DNA of 64,000 bases from Ruegeria sp. THAF33 (GCF_009363615.1 NZ_CP045384.1:680501-744500), one strand, 5' to 3'. Shown: positions 9,244 through 18,582, numbered from the stretch's first letter. Translations and numbers: made by a program. The notes: generated from the sequence alone by a model not told the origin.

Positions 9244-10005
9244 ATGCGCAAAAGCGGTATGACGTCTGGGATTAACACTATTCGGAATGCTTGTACCCCA
9301 CAGCGAGTGACGGCGGGCCTTGTCTTTCTTCCATTGCTTGCCTACGCGTTTCCTCCATTTCTGGTCGCGGATCTGAGCTTCGGTTTGCGTCTTCTTTTCT
9401 GGACCGGGGTTATGTTTCTTGCCCTGACAGTCACCGGGTTGGCGCGCAACTTGATGCAAAAAAACCCCGTTCTGTTGAATGTTCCCGTCCGTGATCTGGC
9501 ATTCGCGGCACTGATCCTGGTTCTGTTCACGCCGTCCCTTTGGATGTTGGCATGGGTCCTGTTCACCTGCGGAGGTCACATGGCACCAGGCGCCCAGACC
9601 GTCGCGGTATATGGGGTCCTGTTTGCAACGGGTTTGGTTCTTGTGCAACGCAATGATCTGAACCCATTGATGGCCTCGACACCTGAAACCGAGAGGCCGC
9701 GTCTGATCAGGCGTCTGCCGCCTGACTTCCATGGTCAAATCCATCGTTTGACGGTCAGGGATCACAATGTGGATATTGTCACTTCGGAAGGCACGTTCAC
9801 GGTCCGCTCGCGCTTTACGGACGCAATTGCCGAGATGGAGCCGGTTCCCGGACACTGTTCGCACCGTTCACATTGGGTGGTGGACGCATCAATCGTTGGG
9901 GTTGAAAAATCGGGGGGCAAAACCTTTATGCGCCTGATGAACGGCGATCTGGTTCCAGTAAGCCGCAAGTACAAACCGAAATTGGAAGAAGACGGGTTGA
10001 TCTGA
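9244..10005 (+). CDS. Membrane-anchored LytTR-type DNA-binding regulator
   Basis: 253 residues. Four hydrophobic segments (about residues 20-37, 45-65, 84-105 and 113-130) are followed by a C-terminal LytTR-like DNA-binding domain from about 160 (IHRLTVRDHNVDIVTSEGTF, then HRSHWVV and MRLMNGDLVPVSRKYKPKL). Such integral-membrane LytTR proteins occur in many alphaproteobacteria, but their ligands and targets are mostly unknown. No convincing Shine-Dalgarno precedes the ATG; a perfect TATAAT lies just 6 bases upstream. An in-frame ATG at 9259 is an alternative start. It is monocistronic, with a convergent neighbour 2 bases away. Confidence 0.8.
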   Translation: MRKSGMTSGINTIRNACTPQRVTAGLVFLPLLAYAFPPFLVADLSFGLRLLFWTGVMFLALTVTGLARNLMQKNPVLLNVPVRDLAFAALILVLFTPSLWMLAWVLFTCGGHMAPGAQTVAVYGVLFATGLVLVQRNDLNPLMASTPETERPRLIRRLPPDFHGQIHRLTVRDHNVDIVTSEGTFTVRSRFTDAIAEMEPVPGHCSHRSHWVVDASIVGVEKSGGKTFMRLMNGDLVPVSRKYKPKLEEDGLI

Positions 10006-10007
10006 AC

Positions 10008-10670
10008 TCAACGCGGCATTGGAATCATCTGTGGTTGCTGGCCCGTCAGAATGGCCATGGCGTCCGCGCCCATGAGATCGGAAAGTGCCCGATCCGAACT
10101 GCGCAACCCCCCGGTGTAAGTTCCGTAGGCAGGCAGGATCAGCCGGTTTCTGTCCAGCAGAAAGGCAGGCCGTGAAATGTACCTGCCTTTCGTCCGAATC
10201 TGTGCTTTCGGATGGAAATGGCCTGAAATTTCACCTTGCGGCTGATCCTGGGCGATGTGACGAAAGACGAGAGGGCCGCACTGCCATTCGACCAGATGAG
10301 AGCCCCCCATCTCGATCGGGCCGGGATCGTGGTTGCCTTCGATCCAGATCCATTGGCGCCCGGCCTGCAACGTTGCAATCCTCAACCCTTCTGCGTCGGG
10401 CAGGGCCTGGGCCGCTTCGAGATCGTCAAAGCTGTCACCTAGGCAGATGACGGTTTCGGCGTTGGTGTGTTCGAGATCGCGCGCCAGCCGGTCAAGCGTT
10501 TCGCGACTGTCATAAGGCGGCAGCGTAGCCCCGCGCCGACGGGCCATACGTTCGGATTTTCCCAGATGCAGGTCCGAAACACAGAGCAGTCGCCGCGCCG
10601 GCCACCATAATGCGCCAGACGGCAACGCAGCGAGTTGCTGGCCTGCAAAGGAAAACTTGCACACGTTCAT
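10008..10670 (-). CDS. pdeM: Ligase-associated DNA damage response endonuclease PdeM-type
   Basis: 220 residues, calcineurin-like metallophosphoesterase. The metal-binding motifs appear in order: DLHLGKS, GDSFDD, GNHDPG and GHFHP, placing it in the YbbF/PdeM group linked to ATP-dependent ligase repair modules. The frame is open further upstream into the helicase gene (to 10811), but the ATG at 10670 gives the family N-terminus (MNVCKFSFAG); the ribosome site is weak (CAAGAAC). It lies 40 bases downstream of the helicase on the same strand, so the two are probably co-transcribed. The DNA ligase and exonuclease partners are not in this window. Confidence 0.82.
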   Translation of the reverse strand: MNVCKFSFAGQQLAALPSGALWWPARRLLCVSDLHLGKSERMARRRGATLPPYDSRETLDRLARDLEHTNAETVICLGDSFDDLEAAQALPDAEGLRIATLQAGRQWIWIEGNHDPGPIEMGGSHLVEWQCGPLVFRHIAQDQPQGEISGHFHPKAQIRTKGRYISRPAFLLDRNRLILPAYGTYTGGLRSSDRALSDLMGADAMAILTGQQPQMIPMPR

Positions 10671-10710
10671 GATACGTTCTTGGCCTGATTCCACATCTTG
10701 CGCAAGGGAA

Positions 10711-13122
10711 TCAAAGCTGGTCCAGCCCGGCGGCTTCCAGCAGGCGCGCGCTTTCTTCTGCAAGCAGCCTTTCTTCGGCGGCCCCTTTGACAGGCACCTT
10801 TCCGACCTCAAGAAACAGCGGCGCGGCCAGTGGGGAAACGCGGTCTAGACGCAGCAGGTCGATGCGGTCGCCGATGCGCGCCAGCATTGCCTCGATCCGA
10901 CCGAAGTCAACCAACCCGCGCATGGCTTCTTCGCGGGTGATCTGCATCAACAGATGATCGGGATCATATTTCAGCAAAGTGTCATAGAGAATATCCGACG
11001 AAAACGTGGCTTGCCGCCCGGTTTTCCGTTGCCCGGCCATGTTGCGTTCGATCAGACCGGCAATCGTGGCCGACGCGCGAAAGGTACGCTTCATGACTGC
11101 GTTGCCTGCCAGCCATGTGTCCAGCCCGTCACGCAGCGCTTCGGGTTGAAACAAAGGGCGTGGGTCAGTGACCGCATCCAAACCCCAAATCAGCGTGGCA
11201 TAGTCTGTGGCGACAAACCCCAGCGGCGCCAAACCGGTATCCTCCATCCGCTTGGTCAACAGCAGCCCAAGTGTTTGTTGCGCGTTGCGGCCGGCGAATC
11301 CGTATACGCACAGATGCTCTCGGCCGTCGCTTGGAAAGCTTTCGATCAGAAGACGATCGCGTTGAGGCAGGCGGGACATTTGGCGCTGCAAGTCCAGCCA
11401 ATCAGCCGTATGGGAGGGCAGGTGCGGCCAGTCAGTTTGGGCGAACATGCGCAGAATGCGGTCGCTGAGTTGCGTTGAGGTCGCAAATTTCGTGCCCGAG
11501 AAGGTCGCGATCTTTGGTTTGCGATCGGCGCGACGGCTGACTTCGACCACCATTTCGCGCAGACCTTCATACCGTACGATCTGTCCGCCGATCAGGAAGG
11601 TATCGCCGGGGGTCAGCGAAGCAGCAAAGGCTTCCTCGACTTCGCCCAACGGTTTACCGCCACGGCTGCGTTTAAGGCGAACTTTGAGTGTATCCGTGTC
11701 CTGAATCGTGCCCAGATTCATGCGAATACGCGACGCTGCGCGAGGATCGCGCAATTGCCATTGCCCGTCGGCACGCTTCTGCAACCTTTGCCATCGATCA
11801 TAGGCGCGCAAGGCGTAGCCGCCGGTGGCACAGAAATCCAGACAGGCGTCAAATTCCGGTCGGGTCAACTGTGCGTAAGGTCCGGCGGATGTCATCTCGG
11901 CATATAGATCATCAGCGTCAAAGGGCCCGGCACAGGCCGCAATCAGAATGTGCTGGCACAACACATCGCGGGGGCCGGGGCCTCGGGGTTCTCCGTCCAG
12001 TTCATGGGCTTTGGCAGCCTCGAGCGCAGCGACGCATTCGACAACCTCAAAACGGTTCGCAGGAACCAGCAGCGCCTTGGAAGGCGCGTTGTAGCGGTGG
12101 TTGGCCCGACCAATCCTTTGCACCAGCCGCTTGACGTTCTTGGGCGCACCGATCTGAATCACCAAATCGACATCGCCCCAATCAATGCCCAGATCGAGGC
12201 TGCCGGTGCAGACGATGGCGCGCAATTCGCCACGCACCATCGCGGCCTCGACCCGCTCGCGTTGCTGTCGGTCAAGGCTGCCATGATGGATGCCGATGGG
12301 CAGGCCGTCGTCATTCGCCAGCCATAGATTGTGAAAGTAGATCTCGGCCTGCGCGCGGGTGTTGTGAAAGATCAGCGTGGTCCTGTGCCGCCGGATCTGG
12401 TCCAGCACAGCTGGAATCGAATAGGCCGCGCCTCCGCCGGACCAGGGCGGCATTTCCGTTGTTTCCAGCATCTGGATGTCCGGGTCCGGGCCGGGATCGG
12501 CCTGCACGATCTGGCAGGGGTCCGGGTGGCGCGCCAGAAAGCCGGCAATTGCTGCGGGGTCTTCGACCGTGGCTGACAGGCCTACACGACGCAGACCCGG
12601 GTTGAGGCGGTGAAGACGTGCCAGGGCCAGCATCAGCTGATCGCCGCGCTTGCTTTCCGCCAGCGCGTGGATTTCGTCGACGATGATCCGCTGTACCCCA
12701 TCGAACATGCGCGGCGCATCTTCGTATGAGGTCAGCAGTGCAAGGCTTTCCGGTGTGGTCAGCAGGATATGGGGTGGATCGGCCCTTTGGCGTTTTTTCT
12801 GCGTGGCCGAGGTGTCACCGGTGCGATCCTCGATTCGGATGGGCAGGCCGATCTCATCCACCGGGGTTCGCAGGTTACGTTTGATATCCGCCGCCAGCGC
12901 CTTGAGCGGCGAGACATAGAGCGTATGCAAACCGTTGTGGTCCCCGTCGGCCAGCTCGGACAGGGAAGGCAGAAATCCGGCCATGGTCTTGCCGCCACCC
13001 GTTGGGGCGATAAGGAGGGTTGCCGGCTCCTTCGCCCGGTCGAACATCTCTTTCTGATGTGGGTGGATGGACCAGCCTTTGGAGGAGAACCACGTACCAA
13101 TCCGAGCGGGAATCTGCGTCAT
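10711..13122 (-). CDS. Ligase-associated DEXH-box helicase (Lhr-like)
   Basis: 803 residues, superfamily 2 helicase of the Lhr-C-core type. Walker A APTGGGKT, the DEIH box (IIVDEIHALAESKRGDQL), motif III (VGLSATVEDP) and the second RecA domain (TSLDLGID-like CTGSLDLGIDWGDVDLVIQIG, QRIGRANHR) are present, followed by the Lhr-specific winged-helix and beta-barrel domains. Proteins of this size in bacteria are annotated as ligase-associated DNA damage response helicases; they are 3'-5' translocases thought to act in repair. The start ATG at 13122 has no close upstream gene, and pdeM follows. Confidence 0.88.
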   Translation of the reverse strand: MTQIPARIGTWFSSKGWSIHPHQKEMFDRAKEPATLLIAPTGGGKTMAGFLPSLSELADGDHNGLHTLYVSPLKALAADIKRNLRTPVDEIGLPIRIEDRTGDTSATQKKRQRADPPHILLTTPESLALLTSYEDAPRMFDGVQRIIVDEIHALAESKRGDQLMLALARLHRLNPGLRRVGLSATVEDPAAIAGFLARHPDPCQIVQADPGPDPDIQMLETTEMPPWSGGGAAYSIPAVLDQIRRHRTTLIFHNTRAQAEIYFHNLWLANDDGLPIGIHHGSLDRQQRERVEAAMVRGELRAIVCTGSLDLGIDWGDVDLVIQIGAPKNVKRLVQRIGRANHRYNAPSKALLVPANRFEVVECVAALEAAKAHELDGEPRGPGPRDVLCQHILIAACAGPFDADDLYAEMTSAGPYAQLTRPEFDACLDFCATGGYALRAYDRWQRLQKRADGQWQLRDPRAASRIRMNLGTIQDTDTLKVRLKRSRGGKPLGEVEEAFAASLTPGDTFLIGGQIVRYEGLREMVVEVSRRADRKPKIATFSGTKFATSTQLSDRILRMFAQTDWPHLPSHTADWLDLQRQMSRLPQRDRLLIESFPSDGREHLCVYGFAGRNAQQTLGLLLTKRMEDTGLAPLGFVATDYATLIWGLDAVTDPRPLFQPEALRDGLDTWLAGNAVMKRTFRASATIAGLIERNMAGQRKTGRQATFSSDILYDTLLKYDPDHLLMQITREEAMRGLVDFGRIEAMLARIGDRIDLLRLDRVSPLAAPLFLEVGKVPVKGAAEERLLAEESARLLEAAGLDQL

Positions 13123-13162
13123 GGTTGCAGATTACCCGCCCGGAGGAGGGATTGGCACGGCG

Positions 13163-14470
13163 TTATTTGACGATTTTCTCGTCTTTTACGAACATGTTGG
13201 CCCAGGCACGGTCAATCAGGTCCGGACTCATCTGATAAGGGATGCCTTCGAACTCGCAGATCGAGATCATCTGATCAATCAGGAAGATCGGTTGATAGTT
13301 GGCGTAGATATTGTTGATAGTAGGGTATTTGACCTTCAGCAGGTGCACCAGCGCCGCCTCATCCAAAGGCATTCCGCGTTTGCGGGCTACCATGGCAAAG
13401 ATTTTCAGGAAGTTTTCTTGGTTCGGACCGTCAATCTTGATCTTGAAGAAGATCCGGCGCAAGGCCGCTTGGTCGAAGATCTCATTGGGGTGGAAGTTGG
13501 TCGAGAAGATGACCAGCGTGTCAAACGGAACTTCGAACTTTTCACCTGATTGCAGGCCGAGGATATCCTTGTTTTCTTCAAGCGGGACAATCCAACGGTT
13601 GACCAGCGCCTGCGGCGGTTCGGCCTGACGGCCAAGGTCATCTACGATGAAAATGCCACCGGTGGATTTCAGCTGCAACGGGGCCTGATAGGTTCGGGCG
13701 GTCGGGTTGTAGACCAGATCCAACATGCTGAGCGAGAGCTCACCACCGGTTACGACGGTGGGGCGTTCACACTGAACATAGCGAGAATCGAACCGCTTGC
13801 GACGGCGCAGGCTGTTGGGGTCGTCCGGCTCCTGTTCGATCGCCGTGTGCACGATCGGGTCATAGACCGTGATCACCTGACCTGCATATTCGATAGCATA
13901 GGGCACATAGACGTTATCACCCAACGCATCCCGGATGCCGTTCGAGATCGAGGATTTACCGTTGCCCGGAGGACCGTACATCAGAATCGACCGGCCCGCG
14001 CTAACCGCCGGGCCCAGATGGTCCAGCAGGCTGTCGGGCAGAACGAGATGACCCATTGCGCCAACCAGTTGCTCTCGCGTGACCTGAATATTTCGGATCG
14101 ACTGGCGTTTGACCTGCTCGCGATAGACATCCAGCGGCACCGGCATCGCGCCGAAATATTCGGATTGGCTCAGCGCATCCAGCGCACGGGCCTTGCCTGC
14201 ATCGGTCAGCTGATACCCCATCTCATTGCCGCTATTGGCGTTCAGTGTCCCGGTCGCTTCAAGCAGTTTCTGATCGCGCGCGATATCGACCAGTTCCTGA
14301 GTTACCGATCCCGGGAGACAGATCGCTTCGGCCACTTCTGAAACCGTGCTCGCGTTTTTGCGAAAAACCGTCTTCAGAAGGATGTCCCGCATCATTACAA
14401 GCGGAAGCTTCATTTCGCCCAAACCCTTGGGGGCAGGGGGGGCCATAACAGAGGAATTCTGCATATTCAT
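13163..14470 (-). CDS. AAA-type ATPase attached to the Tad pilus locus
   Basis: 435 residues, cytoplasmic. A Walker A (YGPPGNGKSS, around residue 166), a Walker B-like GIFIVDDLGRQ and sensor-like VIFSTNF are present, with a winged-helix-like N-terminal region (VSEVAEAICLPGSVTQELVDIA). It resembles the MoxR-like/AAA ATPase that accompanies Flp/Tad loci in Rhodobacteraceae, whose role in pilus assembly is not established. It is the last gene of the minus-strand Tad series, about 115 bases after the prepilin peptidase gene. The protein begins MNMQNSS; the second Met is an equally possible start. Confidence 0.75.
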   Translation of the reverse strand: MNMQNSSVMAPPAPKGLGEMKLPLVMMRDILLKTVFRKNASTVSEVAEAICLPGSVTQELVDIARDQKLLEATGTLNANSGNEMGYQLTDAGKARALDALSQSEYFGAMPVPLDVYREQVKRQSIRNIQVTREQLVGAMGHLVLPDSLLDHLGPAVSAGRSILMYGPPGNGKSSISNGIRDALGDNVYVPYAIEYAGQVITVYDPIVHTAIEQEPDDPNSLRRRKRFDSRYVQCERPTVVTGGELSLSMLDLVYNPTARTYQAPLQLKSTGGIFIVDDLGRQAEPPQALVNRWIVPLEENKDILGLQSGEKFEVPFDTLVIFSTNFHPNEIFDQAALRRIFFKIKIDGPNQENFLKIFAMVARKRGMPLDEAALVHLLKVKYPTINNIYANYQPIFLIDQMISICEFEGIPYQMSPDLIDRAWANMFVKDEKIVK

Positions 14471-14586
14471 GCGCGGTGCTCGTCCATCAATTTGTCACGC
14501 CAAGAACCCGAAAAAGGGCGTCTTGAAGAAAAATGAACCAGCTTTGTGGCGGGACAAAGGCAGCGACAAGGCGCGCTGATGATAGT

Positions 14587-15132
14587 TTACGATCCGAGAA
14601 CAGTACCCAAAATCAGGTACATGGCCAATGATCCGCCCAAGGCGAAACCCATCGGAAACTGCTTGCCCCGGCTCCAGCTTTCCCAATGCGGCGCGATCGT
14701 GCGCAGCCTTGTGATTTTGGCCAAACGATGTGTGACCACGGCAGCCAGAACACAGGCGGTCAGGATCATCAGTATAATTCTCAGATCGCCCAGCCAGACA
14801 AACGCCGAAGCGGCGGCCAGAAATTTGGCATCGCCAGCGCCCATGGTGCCCGCGGCATTCAGGAAGATGCCAATAACCAAAACCACGACAATATGCAGCA
14901 ATTGCCAGAAATAGATCGGCATAGACACGGTGACCGGCCCTAGATTGCCGCTGAGGCTGCCTGTAGACCAGGGTGGAATGGCGATCAGACCTATCACGAT
15001 GTAAACCAGCGTAAGCGCAAGGACTGCATGGTTCTTGATCCGCATCTCACGCATATCCGTGAAGGCCACGTAAAAGCAGATCGGCAGCACAAACGGCAGA
15101 AACCAGGCCGCTGCCACTGCGGGTATTTGCAT
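14587..15132 (-). CDS. cpaA: Prepilin peptidase CpaA/TadV
   Basis: 181 residues, short type IV prepilin peptidase lacking the N-methyltransferase domain. Several membrane helices carry the two catalytic aspartates: the first in TDMREMRIKN near residue 26, the second in the GxGD motif of MGAGDAKFL. It would remove the leader of the two Flp pilins encoded at 24905 and 25457 at the inner membrane. It starts 3 bases from the end of the TPR lipoprotein gene and belongs to the same transcription unit. Confidence 0.9.
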   Translation of the reverse strand: MQIPAVAAAWFLPFVLPICFYVAFTDMREMRIKNHAVLALTLVYIVIGLIAIPPWSTGSLSGNLGPVTVSMPIYFWQLLHIVVVLVIGIFLNAAGTMGAGDAKFLAAASAFVWLGDLRIILMILTACVLAAVVTHRLAKITRLRTIAPHWESWSRGKQFPMGFALGGSLAMYLILGTVLGS

Positions 15133-15135
15133 GTG

Positions 15136-15987
15136 TCAGGCCCCTTCAAGTGCCCGAAGCGAGCGGACCGCCTCGTCGAAATGCTGCGGGTGGGTTGAAA
15201 TGGCTTCGCGGAATAGGTTCTTGGCGGTGGTTATATCGCCCTGTTTGACTGCCGAAATACCCATCGTGTTGAGCAGACGCGCCCGCTCGACCTGAGTCAT
15301 CGGGACGACTGGCAGGCTGTAGTTGCCTTGCGCCGATCGGGCCAAAACCAGGTTGTTCTTGGCAGTAAACAGCGAGTTGTCCTGGCGGATCGCTTCCGAG
15401 AACAACCGCTCGGCTTCGGCATATTCGCCGCGGGTCAGTTTGGAATATCCCCAGTTGTTCATCACACTGCCCGGACGTGTCGTCAGCCCGACAGCGGTTT
15501 CATAGAAATGATCCGCGCGTTTCCACTCTTTCCGGGAATCCGCAACGACTGCCTCGAGGCGATACCGTTTGAAGGTTTCAAAGGTGGGGGGAACCGAATC
15601 CAGAACCGTTTTGGCCTGCGACCAGTCGCCGTTTCGGACCAATGCGTCCGCGTATTCAACCTTGTCCGCGGCGTTCGAGCCTTTCATCGTTGTGACGCGC
15701 TTCCATGCGGTCACGGCCTCGGTCGTGCGTTTGGCGCGGCCCAAAGAAATTGCCAGTCCGCGCTGAAGATCGATCCGGTCCGGGTTCTTGAGCGCTGCAC
15801 CGTGGAAATAGGTCACTGCTTCGTTTGGATCTGCGGCGCTCAGAAGCACATCGTTCAGGTTTGTTTCGTCAATAACGTTCACTTCCTGAAACGTTCGTTC
15901 AACCTTTTCCTCTTCGGTTTCCTTTGCACAGGCCGACAGGATCAGACCACTGATAACAACACTCGGAATCAAGAATTGCTGGCGCAT
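15136..15987 (-). CDS. tadD: TPR lipoprotein, TadD-like
   Basis: 283 residues. Signal peptide with lipobox LSAC (Cys about 20), then a set of tetratricopeptide repeats (for example VTYFHGAALKNPDRIDLQRGLA, shortened here, GYSKLTRGEYAEAERLFSEA and GISAVKQGDITTAKNLFREA). TadD proteins are periplasmic-facing lipoproteins needed for Flp pilus assembly, possibly by helping the secretin. It sits between a second TPR gene and the prepilin peptidase. Assignment of the tadD name to this copy rather than to its neighbour is by length and repeat number. Confidence 0.82.
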   Translation of the reverse strand: MRQQFLIPSVVISGLILSACAKETEEEKVERTFQEVNVIDETNLNDVLLSAADPNEAVTYFHGAALKNPDRIDLQRGLAISLGRAKRTTEAVTAWKRVTTMKGSNAADKVEYADALVRNGDWSQAKTVLDSVPPTFETFKRYRLEAVVADSRKEWKRADHFYETAVGLTTRPGSVMNNWGYSKLTRGEYAEAERLFSEAIRQDNSLFTAKNNLVLARSAQGNYSLPVVPMTQVERARLLNTMGISAVKQGDITTAKNLFREAISTHPQHFDEAVRSLRALEGA

Positions 15988-16017
15988 TTTTTGCGTCCTT
16001 TACTGCTCTCGCCTCAA

Positions 16018-16602
16018 TTACTGGATCTTGCGTAGCGTGAATTGCCCGTCGCCAAGCTGCTCCAGTGTGTATTCTTGTTGTTCTTGTGGGGTATTATTAA
16101 CAGGATTTTCCATTTTTGCGAGTGCTAAGCGCAGATTGTCCCGGATTGCGTCACTTTCGCCATTGTCCAGCGCATAGGCCCGCTGAAACACTTGCGCTGC
16201 CTCGGGGTATTCCTGTTTTTCCATCAGCAGGACACCGAGATTGTTCCAGGCCACCGGCCAGTCCGTGTCGTCTTCTACGGCTCTGCGCAGCAGTTTTTCG
16301 GCCTGTCCCAAGCGGCGTAGCCCCACATTTGCGGTACCCAGAGAAGTCAGGACCTGGGGCGTCATACCCTGTTCAAGCGCGGCCCGGGTAAAGGTTTCAA
16401 GCGCCAGTTCGTATTCTCCGGCGGCCATCAATCTGTTTCCGACCTCGATGTTGTCCTCTGCCTGACCCTTGGCGTCAATTCCCGGTGCATCCAATCCGTT
16501 GGATGACAGGCCTTCTGTGCAAGAAGCCACCATGGCAAAAACCATGGTGGCCCGGAGCATTCGGCGAAACCCGGAAGGGAAGCACCTGAATTCAGCTTTC
16601 AT
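16018..16602 (-). CDS. Second TPR protein of the Tad locus
   Basis: 194 residues. A hydrophobic N-terminus ends in VASC (about residue 28), a plausible lipobox, and is followed by TPR units (GNRLMAAGEYELALETF, LGLRRLGQAEKLLRRA-like, LMEKQEYPEAAQVFQRAY). It has about three repeats, fewer than its neighbour. Two consecutive TPR genes are a common feature of roseobacterial Tad loci. It lies between tadC (15 bases away) and the TadD-like gene, so co-transcription is expected. An internal start (MLRATMV, residue 15) would give a more typical lipoprotein signal. Confidence 0.78.
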   Translation of the reverse strand: MKAEFRCFPSGFRRMLRATMVFAMVASCTEGLSSNGLDAPGIDAKGQAEDNIEVGNRLMAAGEYELALETFTRAALEQGMTPQVLTSLGTANVGLRRLGQAEKLLRRAVEDDTDWPVAWNNLGVLLMEKQEYPEAAQVFQRAYALDNGESDAIRDNLRLALAKMENPVNNTPQEQQEYTLEQLGDGQFTLRKIQ

Positions 16603-16617
16603 ATGGTTCTATCCGAC

Positions 16618-17592
16618 CTAGCGTCCAAAACTCGAAATAACATTCGCCGACGGGCCAACCAGAATAATCAGCAGCGGCGGGACCGTCAGCATCATTGTGA
16701 CAAGAGTCATCTTGGTCGGCAACTTGTTCGCGGCCTCCTCGGCGCGCATCACGCGTTTGTCGCGCATCTCGCCGGCGTAAACCCGCAACGCCTCGGCAAT
16801 CGATGTACCAAATGTCGCCGATTGGATCATAACGGTGACAAAAGAGTTCACATCCTGCACACCACATCGCACGCCGAAATCACGCAGGACGGTGTCCTTG
16901 TCCTTACCAGCCTTCATTTCGTGCGCGACAGTTTCGAATTCCTGCGCGATATCCGGATATGACGCACTCATTTCGCTGGCAACGCGAACGATGGCCTGAT
17001 CAAGCGATTGGCCGGCCTCGACACAGACCAGCATCAAATCGAGCGTATCAGGAAAGCCAGCGGTAATTGCTTCCTTCCGTTCTTCAACCCTGCGCGTGAT
17101 CCAGTATTTTGGAGCGAAATAGCCAATCGCACCGGGGACAAGCACTCGGATCATCATCTGTGTTCCGGTAAATTCCTGGCCGCCGGAAAAGACCGTGACC
17201 AGCAGAACACCAATGAAAATACCAAGGATACCCAAGGAAAACTGCGCAAAGTGGAAGAACCGAACCGAATCCTTCGACCTGTAGCCCGCTTGGCGCAGCT
17301 TCAGCTCGACGGCCGAGTATTCTTCTTCGTTTTTGGGCTCAAGGAATGTAGCAAACTTCTCAAGCTGCTCGTTTCGGCTTGAGTTTCGAAGCTGCTCTTT
17401 CTTCCCTTTTTTCTGCTTGGGAGGAGCCGCATTCGATCTTTGCAGTTTCTTCAGCGGGTCTTCCGGCTGCTTCATCATCAGTGTGACAGCGACCAGAACC
17501 ATAAGCAGGCCAAGTACGCCGACAATGATAAGAGGGCCGAATTCGCCCAGGTGCTGGGTTAACAGGTCATTGATGCTGGTCAGGATTTCCAT
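16618..17592 (-). CDS. tadC: Tad platform protein TadC
   Basis: 324 residues, type II secretion F-domain membrane protein. One helix at the N-terminus (about 15-40), a basic cytosolic linker, two helices around 105-150 and a final pair after 280, with the T2SSF block GFPDTLDLMLVCVEAGQSLDQAIVRV between them. TadC pairs with TadB to form the inner-membrane platform on which Flp pilins are assembled by the TadA ATPase. It starts 10 bases after tadB. Confidence 0.93.
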   Translation of the reverse strand: MEILTSINDLLTQHLGEFGPLIIVGVLGLLMVLVAVTLMMKQPEDPLKKLQRSNAAPPKQKKGKKEQLRNSSRNEQLEKFATFLEPKNEEEYSAVELKLRQAGYRSKDSVRFFHFAQFSLGILGIFIGVLLVTVFSGGQEFTGTQMMIRVLVPGAIGYFAPKYWITRRVEERKEAITAGFPDTLDLMLVCVEAGQSLDQAIVRVASEMSASYPDIAQEFETVAHEMKAGKDKDTVLRDFGVRCGVQDVNSFVTVMIQSATFGTSIAEALRVYAGEMRDKRVMRAEEAANKLPTKMTLVTMMLTVPPLLIILVGPSANVISSFGR

Positions 17593-17602
17593 TGTGCTGC
17601 CC

Positions 17603-18571
17603 TCAGACCTTGATGTTGGTGATGATTTTCATGACGATCAGGTTCAATGTCAGCAGGATGGCGACAACAAAACACGCGGGAATAAACCACGGGTGATCCA
17701 GCACCTCGTCGTAATACCCCGGATCTTTGACCAAGATGAAAATCAGACAGGCAACGGGAAACCCGGACAGGAACTTGCCGGACCATTGTGCCTCGGCCGT
17801 AATCGCCTTGACGCGACGGAACAGGCGAAAACGAGCGCGGATCACCTTTGCCAATCCGGCCAGAATTTCGGCAAGGTTGCCGCCGGATTGCTGCTGAATA
17901 CCCACGGCTACGGCAAGAAAGCGCATATCCTGCATGTCCAATCGTTCAGCCATGTCCTTCAGCGCCTCGCCCACATCGCGACCATAGGCACATTCATCAG
18001 CGATAACGCCAAACTCGGTTCCCAGCGGATCCTGAACTTCGTTTGCAACCACCTGAATCGTCGACACAAATGGATTGCCAACACGCAGAGATCGAACCAT
18101 CAGCTCAACCGCATCGGGCAGTTGTTCTTCGATCATACCCATGCGTTTCTTGGCCTTGTGGTTGACCCAGGCGTAAACGCCGCCGATGCCGATTGCGATG
18201 GAAACAACGATACGAAGTGCCGTGTCCGTAGCGGTGCCAATGCTCAAACCGACAAAGGCCATGGCTGATACCAGACCCATGATCATGATCAATTGACGGG
18301 GAGAGAACGCGATTGCAGCCTTTTGCGCCTTGTCAGCAAGAAGTGAGTACAGAGGAATGCTCTGCGATTTCATATGCTGCTGCATCTCTTTGCGCAGCTG
18401 CTCCAGCACCTGTTCGCGTCCGGCACCCTTTTCCAGCATATCCAGGCGTCGGTTGACCCGGCTGTTCAGGCTGATGGACTTGCCGAAGGCGACAAGATAG
18501 ATGCCCTCGACCAAGGCAAGAACCCCCACAAAGATGGCGACATAAATGATCGCCTCCATAGGCAATTGCAT
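17603..18571 (-). CDS. tadB: Tad platform protein TadB
   Basis: 322 residues, type II secretion F-domain membrane protein. An N-terminal helix (AIIYVAIFVGVLALVEGIYL, about 7-26), a central helix pair (about 95-135), the F-domain segment EEQLPDAVELMVRSLRVGNP and C-terminal helices. It forms the inner-membrane platform with TadC. The gene follows tadA by 11 bases and precedes tadC by 10, indicating tight operon structure. Confidence 0.93.
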   Translation of the reverse strand: MQLPMEAIIYVAIFVGVLALVEGIYLVAFGKSISLNSRVNRRLDMLEKGAGREQVLEQLRKEMQQHMKSQSIPLYSLLADKAQKAAIAFSPRQLIMIMGLVSAMAFVGLSIGTATDTALRIVVSIAIGIGGVYAWVNHKAKKRMGMIEEQLPDAVELMVRSLRVGNPFVSTIQVVANEVQDPLGTEFGVIADECAYGRDVGEALKDMAERLDMQDMRFLAVAVGIQQQSGGNLAEILAGLAKVIRARFRLFRRVKAITAEAQWSGKFLSGFPVACLIFILVKDPGYYDEVLDHPWFIPACFVVAILLTLNLIVMKIITNIKV

Positions 18572-18582
18572 ACCTGGTTCTC

